A stretch of 64,000 nucleotides of DNA, from positions 1-64,000 of the forward strand of contig NMRB01002526.1 in NCBI GenBank assembly GCA_002633025.1, given 5' to 3'. The notes under the pieces were generated by a model. The model was not told the DNA's origin and made no database searches. It worked only from the letters and a program-made list of their open reading frames with translations. Both the position numbers and the translations under genes were made by a program. Source of the stretch: Notospermus geniculatus (taxonomy: Eukaryota; Nemertea; Pilidiophora; Heteronemertea; Lineidae). Shown here piece after piece: positions 32,016 to 41,340 of this stretch. Every line of letters starts with the position of its first letter. The stretch's first letter is position 1.

Positions 32016-32700
32016 CTACAATGCTGAGCAGCCGCTCTGACAAAGTAGTTGATGAATAGAAGTCATTTCGGCCTTTAGGATGTATGAGGCCATGACCACA
32101 TTCTTTACATGCTTCGTCATGTCTCCATCTCTACACGTGGTCCACAGATGCTTGACCCACAGTGCAGATGCTTTGTCCTTGGTGTCTTGTACAAGGATGT
32201 CTTCAAACTGTTGCATGCTGGCATCCTTGGTGGCATCGTCAAGGTACTTTGTTTCGATGAGTGCTGGCGTGACTGGTTCCATCAAACAGCTCTGTTGATC
32301 TTTACTACGATGGTGCATCCATGGCACTGGTTCAATTCTTTGATCTTCTCCTCTGTGTAATTGGGAAAGACGACCACGGCTGCATCACACAACTCTGTGG
32401 ATGGGGTGTACAGTGCACTGGATGGTGTTGCTGATGGATCGAACTCGCCCACCAATTCATCAAGGGGTTCGAGGATATAATCAAGCTCAAGAACCTTCAT
32501 GTTCAGTGTCCATTGCTTGTTCCCGTTTGGTAGTGGTCTTGTGAGTTGTGCACAGAGGCCAGCATCTTTGAATCTTTCAAGTCGTAGACGGACATCTCTC
32601 GATACGGTTGCTGTAGTTTCTTGCTTCTGCTGAATGCATGTGGCAATCTTGGTTCTGCTGTCCGGAAGATCAGGGGCCTTGGATACAGAAAGAACTGTGG
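32016..32700 (-). pseudogene. Unrecognised ORFs downstream of the transposon gene
   Basis: Two minus-strand frames (32016-32327, 32282-32740) include TATVSRDVRLRLERFKDAGL, QWTLNMKVLELDYILEPLDE and LVQDTKDKASALWVKHLW. They look protein-like in composition and follow the 32.8-33.9 kb ORF on the same strand, across the palindrome at 32708-32811. The family is unknown. They may be the C-terminal part of the same gene or an independent fragment. Confidence 0.3.
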
Positions 32701-32707
32701 GCCGTAA

Positions 32708-32811
32708 TTTAGAACGTTCCTTGACATTAAGGTCGTCCACCTTGTATCTATTGTTCTCGATGGTTTTACAATAGACTTAAGGTCGACCTTAACATTAGGG
32801 AACGTTCTAAA
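32708..32811. repeat. 104-bp inverted-repeat insertion
   Basis: TTTAGAACGTTCC and GGAACGTTCTAAA mark the ends, with inner arms CATTAAGGTCG and CGACCTTAA. The palindrome lies at the point where the transposon ORF stops resembling its family and merely stays open, so it probably inserted into the coding sequence. Confidence 0.6.
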
Positions 32812-33933
32812 ATACGATCCTGTATGTTGTTCTTCTTGTGGCCCAAATGATGCATCGGAAAAGTTCACCTTGCTTTTATACTGGGTTGGGGAACCGTCCG
32901 AGAAATGCACCTGGTGACTGATCTCCACTCCTTTTCCAAGAAGGTGCTGATTTGCCAGAGTTATGAAATGCTGGACAGCAAGCTGGTCATGCTTCCTGTC
33001 GTCGCTAATGAAGACTATGGACTCGTGAACAATGTCTCTGCAATCTGGTTCCAGACAATGGTAATAGGCTACTATTGGGTGCAGAGTTGCCTGGTTGTAG
33101 GACCAGTGAGCACTTTGTGCCTCATCTTGAAAATGGCAGTTGTAATTCTCACCAAAGTCCATGCAGTACATGACCGAGGAGGGGGGAAGGCTTTTCTTCA
33201 ACTCCTCGAACTGTTGCGCTTGCCACTTTGCATTGAACAAGTGTCTTGAGAACGGTTCCAAATCATGGAAAAGCTCTGTCAGGAAATCAGTGACACTGGT
33301 CTCCTTTTCCTTCATCACCATGAGTTTAGCCTTTGTTTCACTTCCATCTTTTCCTTTCTTCTGATATTCTTCGGTGATCCACACTTTCCATTTGATTAAG
33401 GATTCGCCCTTTGATTCCTGGAAAGGTGCGAGCTGGACTTTCAGAACATCCACACCACAGTTGACACAATTTCTGTCAATACAATCTTTCTTATGGTAAG
33501 GTTCACCATCACTCCTTGGGCATAATGTGGCATACGACGGAGCGTATTTGTGTGGGATGGAATCTGCTACGTCTTTGAAACCATCTAGAGTGAGCCTGTT
33601 GCAAAGTGATTTCAACTTGAAATCCATATTTACGCCGTACTCGCACAAACACGGCATCAACTGTGTTTGATCATGGGCCATCACATTCTTAGGTCTCAAT
33701 TTGTAGAACTTGACTTTAGAAATTTTGAGGTCAGGATTCTCACTTTTGAACTGGGTGTAACCATTGCATCCACTGAATATTATCTGTAATTGGCCTCCAG
33801 GAGGCGTTTTGTGAAAAATTTCAATCCACATGATATCAGCCAGTGTTTTCAAAGTCACACCCTGGTTGAGGCTTATGCTGAAAAATTTTGAAATCAGAGG
33901 CTGTGGATAAGCAATTTGTTTGAAATCAATCAT
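32812..33933 (-). CDS. Transposon ORF, DFxENY/DGSPTQYKSK family
   Basis: This is the longest open frame in the window (to 32503, 476 codons). Recognisable blocks are KFYKLRPKNVMAHDQTQLMP, CVNCGVDVL, a long charged segment, MYCMDFGENYNCHFQDEAQS, AHWSYNQATLHPIVAYYHC, VFISDDRKHDQLAVQHF and VHFSDGSPTQYKSKVNFSD. The DFGENY, ISDD and DG-x-x-x-QYKSK acidic blocks recur in a large multi-copy family of invertebrates, probably a DDE-type transposase, here ending at the palindrome insertion. The first 60 codons derive from a dispersed repeat (also near 42229), so the true exon probably starts near 33770. A related copy is at 42763-43500. Confidence 0.6.
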
Positions 33934-33963
33934 TTTACATTTGACAGATATAATATGTTGAAA

Positions 33964-34996
33964 GGTGCTGGGGACTTAACAGAGGTTTTCAACTTTGGGG
34001 AAATCTCGGAAAGTACTACAGCTATCTTGTTGAAAATTTCACAGTTGACACTATGGTCCATATCATTGATCATGACGTAATATCAACCAGCTCCTTCTAT
34101 TGTTTCACTACTTACTGTAATTAGTCCTTTTGAATGCCTTAGAAACTGCTGAAGGAATCAATATATTCCATTGAGAGTTTGACTGAATATCCTTGGGATA
34201 ATGTTGAATAAGATTATCCAAAAGAAAACAAACAAGTTCTATCACGACAGGGCTTTTTTAAGGATAGAAATATCGGTTATACTGCCCAGTTTCAACTTAC
34301 TTCAAGTCTGAGCCACAGGGTTTTATGCATGATTACAAGTCTTGACATAACAGGCCAACAACAATACATGGGCCTAACCACTCATGGAGGGGCAAATGAT
34401 GAATTGAATAATGTCAAGTGAACTCTTTGCAAGTTTAAGGACAGTGACATCACATGTCTGTTATGTTTTGACTAGACACACTGCTTGGGAAAGTAACCAC
34501 ATCGAAAGGAGACCTGCCCCTGTTCATTTCTGCTGTTATCGGAAACACTCAAAAAGGCCCAGATATGGAAGATTCCCCTCTGTAAGAATTGGTCAGTCCA
34601 TTCCCCTTTGCACAATGGCTTTTAGGCCTACTGCCAAAAGGCTACTCAGTGCAGCCCTTGAATAAAGCAGAAACTTGAGAAATCTTACGGTAAAAATGGT
34701 GCATTTTCAACTATCCCTGTTTGAAAAACTTTACTTTTTACTGGCTGATGTGACAGTACATACTCCAGGCTGTACATAGATAGTGTTTTGAAACAAACTG
34801 CTAATGACTGATTTCCCGTACAGAGCTCTAAAGTACTAATTACAGGAAGTGGTGAAACAATAGAAGGAGCCGGTTGATATTATGTCATGATTATTGATAT
34901 GGACCATATTGTCAACCATGAAAGTTTCAAGAAGATAGCTTTCGCACTTTCCGAGATTTCCCCAAAGTTGAAAACCTCTGTTAAGTCCCCAGCACC
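33964..34996. mobile_element. Spy-like non-autonomous element, AAA/TTT target, no duplication
   Basis: Ends GGTGCTGGGGACTTAACAGA and its inverse complement start inverted repeats of about 170 bases on each side. AAA (33961-33963) precedes and TTT (34997-34999) follows the element. The paralogous copy at 25081-25100 reads GTTGAAATTTCAAGCG without the element, so the insertion is exactly between AAA and TTT with no target duplication. That is the signature of the Spy group, distant relatives of IS5/ISL2EU/Harbinger. No transposase is inside, so this is a non-autonomous member. Confidence 0.75.
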
Positions 34997-34999
34997 TTT

Positions 35000-35566
35000 C
35001 AAGCGAATTTAGCTGACCATGTCTGTGATGAACATTTTGTGTAAGTTGGTCTGTTACATGTTGATCTCTGTAGAAATTGGGAATACACAATTAGTCCATC
35101 TCGGATGTTTGGAAGTCCACAACAGTCTTGGTGTCCTTCGCATAAGTTATGGTGAAGACGTCATCGTACGACAAAAGATACTCATTGATGTCCTTTGGAT
35201 CTGTTAGTTGGAGAGATCAATGATGTTTTGTAAACACCTTTCGCTGAAGGTAATATTCAGATGAATATTTGATGAAATGACTTGGAATGTAGCTGTGCCT
35301 GTGTACAGCGATTTCATTTTGGCGACTTTTTGCTGCGCTTCGCAATGGCGACATTTAAGCGTGAGAATGTCGGAGGTTTCAGACAAGTTGTTGACACCGC
35401 TGCAGGCAACACACATGATCTGTTTGTTGACATCAATGGCAAGTAGCTCAACTTTAATGGTTTGAAAAAGTGGAGCGTTGTTGGCATTCAGTGCCAAGAA
35501 GTCAGTAAGCGGGTCGCATACTTTAACCTCGGTCAACGGTGTCGTTGAGAGGTGTTTCTTTCCCAT
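35000..35566 (-). CDS. RPA-like OB-fold protein, C-terminal domain, copy 1
   Basis: The frame from Met 35566 reads MGKKHLSTTPLTEVKVCDPL, IMCVACSGV, LKCRHCEAQQKVAKMKSLYT and TATFQVISSNIHLNITF. Cys pairs about 25 residues apart inside an OB-type strand pattern match RPA1-like C-terminal domains. Below 35204 another frame continues LLSYDDVFTITYAKD, which suits the last strands. It lies upstream of the 32.8-33.9 kb transposon ORF on the same strand and was separated from it by the Spy-like insertion. N-terminal OB folds are not visible. A ssDNA-binding role in transposition is inferred. Confidence 0.55.
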
Positions 35567-35584
35567 CTAGGATTTCACTTTTAA

Positions 35585-35989
35585 GTGAGTCCTCTGCCTG
35601 ACCTCACATCATCATCTGTAGCCGACCATTCTTCTTCGCCACCTCTGCCTGACCTAAAATCATCATCTGTAGCCGACCATTCTTCTTCACCTCCTCTGCC
35701 TGACCTAAAATCATCATCTGTAGCCGACCATTCTTCTTCGCCACCTCTGCCTGACCTAAAATCATCATCTGTAGTCGACCATTCTTCTTCGCCACCTCTG
35801 CCTGACCTAAAATCATCATCCGTAGACGACTGTCGTTCCTCACCACGTCCTCTGTCCGACTTCACATCATTATCTCTACCCGATCGTTCTGCCTGACCAC
35901 CTCTGCCTGATCTCACGTCATCATCTCTTCCCGATCGTTCTGCCTGACCTCACGTCATCATCTCTTCCCGATCGTTCTGCCTGACCACC
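35585..35989 (-). repeat. 51-bp minisatellite upstream of the RPA-like ORF
   Basis: Units of CCTCTGCCTGACCTAAAATC plus ATCATCTGTAGCCGACCATT and CTTCTTCGCCA repeat about five times with near identity, then degrade into related units up to the N gap. In the minus frame each unit is 17 residues (RSGRGGEEEWSATDDDF). The array continues into the gap, so its true length is unknown. Confidence 0.85.
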
Positions 35990-36849
35990 NNNNNNNNNNN
36001 NNNNNNNNNNNNNNNNNNNNNNNNNNNNNNNNNNNNNNNNNNNNNNNNNNNNNNNNNNNNNNNNNNNNNNNNNNNNNNNNNNNNNNNNNNNNNNNNNNNN
36101 NNNNNNNNNNNNNNNNNNNNNNNNNNNNNNNNNNNNNNNNNNNNNNNNNNNNNNNNNNNNNNNNNNNNNNNNNNNNNNNNNNNNNNNNNNNNNNNNNNNN
36201 NNNNNNNNNNNNNNNNNNNNNNNNNNNNNNNNNNNNNNNNNNNNNNNNNNNNNNNNNNNNNNNNNNNNNNNNNNNNNNNNNNNNNNNNNNNNNNNNNNNN
36301 NNNNNNNNNNNNNNNNNNNNNNNNNNNNNNNNNNNNNNNNNNNNNNNNNNNNNNNNNNNNNNNNNNNNNNNNNNNNNNNNNNNNNNNNNNNNNNNNNNNN
36401 NNNNNNNNNNNNNNNNNNNNNNNNNNNNNNNNNNNNNNNNNNNNNNNNNNNNNNNNNNNNNNNNNNNNNNNNNNNNNNNNNNNNNNNNNNNNNNNNNNNN
36501 NNNNNNNNNNNNNNNNNNNNNNNNNNNNNNNNNNNNNNNNNNNNNNNNNNNNNNNNNNNNNNNNNNNNNNNNNNNNNNNNNNNNNNNNNNNNNNNNNNNN
36601 NNNNNNNNNNNNNNNNNNNNNNNNNNNNNNNNNNNNNNNNNNNNNNNNNNNNNNNNNNNNNNNNNNNNNNNNNNNNNNNNNNNNNNNNNNNNNNNNNNNN
36701 NNNNNNNNNNNNNNNNNNNNNNNNNNNNNNNNNNNNNNNNNNNNNNNNNNNNNNNNNNNNNNNNNNNNNNNNNNNNNNNNNNNNNNNNNNNNNNNNNNNN
36801 NNNNNNNNNNNNNNNNNNNNNNNNNNNNNNNNNNNNNNNNNNNNNNNNN
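35990..36849. other. Assembly gap (860 N)
   Basis: All bases are N. The left border is inside the 51-bp minisatellite, and the right border is inside an inverted-repeat element, so the gap was probably caused by repeats. Confidence 0.99.
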
Positions 36850-37278
36850 TTGTTCTGCTTCCATTACAGAATTGCCGGGTTTAATAAGTCCGGTTCTATT
36901 AAGTGCGGATCTATTTAGTTCGAGTTGCGCTTCCACTACAAAAAAGCCGGTATTTGTCCGCTCTTATTCTGCTTCCATTACAGAATTGCCGGGTTTAAAA
37001 AGTCCGGTTCTATTAAGTGCGGATCTATTTAGTTCGGATAGCATAGCCGATCATACTCCGAATCTAGATGCGGATAAATTTTGTAGTGGAATGGCAATGA
37101 CACCGGATCTATTTGTAGTATTATGCTCGGCTACAGGTGGCTCCACGGTCGCTTGCGACTGTGCATGACCTATCCAAACTAAATAGATCCGCACTTAATA
37201 GAACCGGACTTATTAAACCCGGCAATTCTGTAATGGAAGCAGAACAATACCGGCTTTTTTTGTAGTGGAAGCGCAACT
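36850..37278. mobile_element. Foldback element with ~113-bp arm units
   Basis: A unit running AGTTGCGCTTCCACTACAAA through GCGGATCTATTTAGTTCG occurs once in full at 36923-37040, once in part at 36850-36922 (entering from the gap), and once inverted at 37176-37278. Arms thus have unequal unit numbers. The right end GCGCAACT abuts ATTATTTTGTGG of copy C. The left end lies in the gap, so the target duplication cannot be read. Confidence 0.6.
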
Positions 37279-37399
37279 ATTATTTTGTGGCTGCAGTTGG
37301 AATGATAGCATCAAGCATTGTGTCATCCTCATCTTCGTCCTTATCATCACCAGGAGTGTTGTTTGGTGGAATGTCACTATGTGACCTTTCTACTGAAAT

Positions 37400-38129
37400 T
37401 TTCAACAAAATAGAATGAATCAGGTACTTCAAAGATTGCTACTTGCACTCCTGACAATTTTCCAATTTTTGTCAATATCAGAAGAATGCACATATTACCA
37501 TTTTGGACAATTTCAATTCCTCTTCTAGCTAATGCAGTTGCTTCAGCTAATACTACAGGTGGGCGAGTTTTGCTTTGTCTGACGTATTTTCATGTGCACG
37601 GAGACGTTTTGCACCTGAGAACCTGTCGCGTGTCAACTGGTCACCACCAATCTGGAATTTGTCACTGGATGTGACCGTCTTTCCAGCACTGGTCAAGACA
37701 TATTCTACTCTGTCTTCGTAGAAATCGAGGATGTCTACAACGTCCTTGTATTTCTGTTCATTTATTTCAACAAAATAGAATGAATCAGGTACTTCCAAGA
37801 TTGCTACTTGCACTCCTGACAATTTTCCAATTTTTGTCAATATCAGAAGAATGCACATATTACCATTTTGGACAATTTCAATTCCTCTTCTAGCTAATGC
37901 AGTTGCTTTAGCTAATACTACAGATGGGCGAGTTTTGCTTTGTCTGACGTTTTTCATGTGCACGGAGACGTTTTGCACCTGAGAACCTGTCGCGTGTCAA
38001 CTGGTCACCACCAATCTGGAATTTGTCACTGGATGTGACCGTCTTTCCAGCACTGGTCAAGACATCTTCTACTCTGTCTTCGTAGAAATCGAGGATGTCT
38101 ACAACGTCCTTGTATTTCTGTTCATTTTT
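37400..38129. repeat. 365-bp tandem duplication in copy C
   Basis: TTTCAACAAAATAGAATGAA through TTGTATTTCTGTTCATT occurs at 37400-37764 and again from 37765, nearly identical. It duplicates the end of the DUF6589-like region and part of the tail. The near identity shows that it is recent or an assembly artefact. Confidence 0.8.
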
Positions 38130-38583
38130 GAACAGTACTGGTAGTGGCATGACTTTTGTTTCATCTGCCAGCAAATTTGTGTATTTTCCCTCGATATATT
38201 TAGGGACAACTGGCTTCAGAAACTGAAATGCTGGCACCAGTTTTGTGACAACTCTTGCCGTAAGTATTGCAAAGTCCCTGCATATGGCAGGGATGTCCTC
38301 CTCATTAGGTAAATAGTCCCGAACTGGTATTGTGATAGTCTCTCTGTGGTACTGCTGAGGACAATTCAGAAAAATCACTGTTCTGAACCAGTGCTGCCGA
38401 TCCGAATGCGTGTACCATGTGGCTTTTACGATCAGAACGTTCATCATGAAATGTCATTTTCCAATTGACGTTACCACCAATCAGCCTGAACCTCCTTCCA
38501 TCAACAACAGCTTTGATGAGCTCCTGGTTGAAGTGTCGTCCTATTATTAATTCAACAAGATACACAGTTCTGCTGTAGCTCAC
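37908..38583 (-). pseudogene. DUF6589-like region, copy C (best preserved)
   Basis: Two overlapping frames cover it. The upstream one (38305-38583) reads SYSRTVYLVELIIGRHFNQE, FRLIGGNVNWKMTFHDERS and AFGSAALVQ. The downstream one (37908-38447) reads FLKPVVPKYIEGKYTNLLAD, KYKDVVDILDFYEDRVEDVL and FQIGGDQLTRDRFSGAKRLR. The GGDQLTR block and the preceding DFYED helix are, to my knowledge, the core of DUF6589. One frameshift near 38400 separates the halves. No catalytic function is established for the domain. Confidence 0.55.
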
Positions 38584-38679
38584 GCAGACTCCCGCATACC
38601 CTTTTTCTTAAGGTAACTCACAAAACCGACTTTCCTGTTTCCTGTATGGGAAGCCTTTTGTTCCACATCTGACATGAAC

Positions 38680-39250
38680 TTAGACAGCATTTTTGCCTTT
38701 GCACTTGGCAAACTGAACAATTGAGTCCACAGCCATATCGTAAGCAAAGCCGCACCAGTTCAACTTCATGTAGACTACCGTCTTTGGATAATTGGGGACA
38801 GCGTTGTATGCATCCTCGGTTGAATACTTGCCTCCAGTTGTGGCTGATCTCCTTTTCACATTGTGAGTTATATTCTCTCTGTCAATATTGGCAGTCACTA
38901 TGTGGCACAGTCTTTCATGCAGAGATGTTTCGCAATGGCTTTCTTGCATTTCACAGTAGCAGTTAATAATAATAATATAATAAAAAGTGCTTATAGCGCC
39001 CTACGTTTCAAAGAAACCTCAGTGCGCTTTACAGTAATAGTAATACATAGATGGCAGTTGTCGTCAGGGCCAGAAATTTTGCTGTGGGAAAAGTGGACCT
39101 GACCTTTACCAGCTTCTGAAATGCAGGTCTAAAGTCATGAACCCACTCCACCACACAATCGGCCTCATCTATTACTACTGCAGGTAATTTCTTCTGCCAA
39201 GGACAGCAATTGTGCCTTGCAAACATGCACTTGTGAGGTTCTCAAACTGC
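38680..39250 (-). pseudogene. RecQ-like helicase fragments, copy C
   Basis: A frame at 39029-39226 reads LPAVVIDEADCVVEWVHDF, RPAFQKLVKVRSTFPTAKFL. The DEAH box is DEAD here. The lobe-2 frame (38680-38949) reads VTANIDRENITHNVKRRSAT and YPKTVVYMKLNWCGFAYDMA, which fits the post-linker segment of RecQ-like proteins. Walker A is missing as in the other copies. A small repeat at 38968-39050 interrupts the region. Confidence 0.6.
38968..39050 (+). repeat. Short TAA-tailed repeat insertion
   Basis: A TAATAATAATA run followed by AAAAAGTGCTTATAGCGCCC and CAGTGCGCTTTACAGTAATA. This resembles short elements with an AGCGC core seen widely in invertebrates. It is absent from copies A and B. Confidence 0.5.
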
Positions 39251-39275
39251 TTTGGCTTAACTAAAAGCAGCACCA

Positions 39276-40435
39276 TCAGAAAGGGTTTTCGTTGGGGCGA
39301 AATCGAGCAAATAGGGGCTTGGAATGTTTTGGGGGTAAAAGATTTAAAGATAAGATAAATCCATGTACTGAGAACATTAGAGGCATGATTTTGGGCTCGG
39401 TGGAAATACGTCGCCCAGATGACTTGGGAAGTGGGGAGTTGAGGGGTGAAAAATGTGGAAATTTTACCTTACAAATAAACGCTTGCTTGCGTGAACATAA
39501 ATTCGTGGTGTTCCATCCAAATACTCGTATCTCCTGTGTGATACTTGCCACGCGTAGAGGTTGTACATGTACCTTTTTCTCAACGATAGCCTTTTGCAAC
39601 AAATAGTTGCAATGTTGCAGTCCACTACGGTCAACCACATCAACTAATTGGCACCAATCGTACCGAATTACCGGACTGAGGCCATTTACATAAATGAATG
39701 CACATACAATCAAGCGTTCAAAATGATTGAGACGTTTCTTCTTTCCGTATTCGTCACAACCCCAAAACAAACGTCGAATTTTTCGTGGCCATTTTTGCGC
39801 ATACTCAATTATATCCTTAACCCTTTCGGGACCAACACATAAACGTTTCCCTTTTTTCAATGCAGGGGAATTTTGCATTGATTTGTTGCTGGCGGATGGC
39901 AAGTCCCTGTCAGCAGTATCAACCCTGTCACACTTCTTTTTCTGTATTGCCTTCACAACTGCAGCTGACATTACCTTGTCAGTAGCAGCTTCGTTTTCTG
40001 CAAGATCCTGAAAGAGAGAAGACACTGCATTTACTTCCTCAATCTTTTTGCCTTCACAGACGAGCATGTAGGCAACTTACAAATGTACATTTAGGGCCTA
40101 CAAATGTACATGTACGTGTACCTACGACTTGGTCAAGAGCTGAATTTCATGAGTTAATGAGTCAGCTACCAAAATTTCTAGTTACAGAGAAAGAGAAAAT
40201 CTCACCTTTTTTCCACCCTTAGCTTTTTCTTCATTTCTTCTGGCGTTTCACCTGCGTCGTAGGTATCCTCATCCATCTCGTCAAAAAATTCCTTCTTCGC
40301 ATTTCTTTTATTACCGTGTCCAAACTGCAGCCTTTTGTTCTTTTTTGTCAAGTTTGCTGATGGTAAAATCGAAATAAGAGTCGATGGCTGTGATTGGGGG
40401 ACATTTCGTGGGTTTGATGGGCGCTGCAAGTGCAT
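39276..40435 (-). CDS. N-terminal exons of the unit, copy C
   Basis: A first exon candidate (40202-40435) starts MHLQRPSNPRNVPQSQPSTL and ends KKKLRVEKR near a donor-like GTGAGATT. A long frame (39276-40067) reads DRVDTADRDLPSASNKSMQN, GPERVKDIIEYAQKWPRKIR, LFWGCDEYGKKKRLNHFERL and IVCAFIYVNGLSPVIRYDWC. It is the most complete version of the N-terminal region. No domain is recognised. A basic, Lys/Arg-rich segment before the conserved block could bind DNA or direct nuclear entry. Confidence 0.4.
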
Positions 40436-40440
40436 TTTAG

Positions 40441-41340
40441 CTCACCCGTGAGCTTTTGTCATGGTGCAGCGTCCGTCGTCCGTCGGTGTCCGTTAGCAGG
40501 GCACATTTCGCAACCGCTGGAGCTATTGATCTCAAACTTGGTACATGTATACCTCTAGGTCGGATGACCTATACACCAAGTTTTGGTCCGATTCGATTCT
40601 TGACTTGGCGTCCAGGTGGCCAAAACAAAAAACACAAAGTGCAATAACTCCTGAACTAATGACATGATCATCTCCAAATTTTTATTATAGGATACATAAC
40701 ATATATAATGGTTTTTGATTTGACCTACTTTTCAAGGTCACAGAGGTCAAAGTTCTAGAAGAGTAACGAACCTGCCACAGTTCTTCATTATTTCATTGAG
40801 CGTCTTCATATCTTGCATCAACGTGTATTAGAGGGGCACCTTCAAAAATACTGAGTTTCGGCCCGATCGGACATCCAATATTGGCAGCACGCGACGTATC
40901 CTGAAAATCATCCAAGTGCTATAACTCAGGAACGGCTTGACCCAGAGTGCTCAAACTTGATATTTAACTCCCTCGAAATGACTTTCTTAAGCACGTCAAA
41001 TTTTGGTCTGATTAAACTTCCAATATGGCCGCCAAGTGGTGTAACCCGAAAATCATCACATGTGCTGTAACTCAGGAGCGACTTGACCCAGAGCGCTGAA
41101 ATGTGCTGTGTGCTCCCTCTAGATAACCTTTATGAGCATGTGACGTTTTGGCCCGATCCGACTTTCAATATGGCCGCCAGGTGGCATAACCCAAAAATCA
41201 TTGAAGTCCTGGAACTTAGGGATGGCTTGACCCAGATTGCTATAACTGACATGTACCTCGCTCTGTCATTACAGTTTTATGTCCAAACGGGTGAGCACAT
41301 GGTCCATGGACCATTTCATTTTGAGGCTTTGATATCGTGA
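40441..41340 (+). repeat. Diverged ~146-bp tandem repeat
   Basis: It begins AGCTCACCCGTGAGC and GTCCGTCGTCCGTCGG, a common start of dispersed repeats in marine invertebrates. Units then repeat CTCAGGAACGGCTTGACCCA and CAATATGGCCGCCAAGTGG type words at about 146-base spacing (near 40918, 41065, 41211). Confidence 0.65.

Larger units (their letters stand above)
37279..40435 (-). mobile_element. Copy C of the RecQ-like/DUF6589-like unit
   Basis: This copy has the fullest N-terminal region (39276-40435) and the best DUF6589-like frame (37908-38583), with RecQ fragments between them (38680-39250). Its tail is cut at 37279 by the foldback element. It carries a 365-bp tandem duplication (37400-38129) and a small repeat insertion (38968-39050) not found in copies A and B. 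Confidence 0.6.

Noticed and set aside
35950-36936. A 328-codon minus-strand open frame
   Set aside because: It crosses the N gap; most of its length is unknown bases, so it is not a real ORF.
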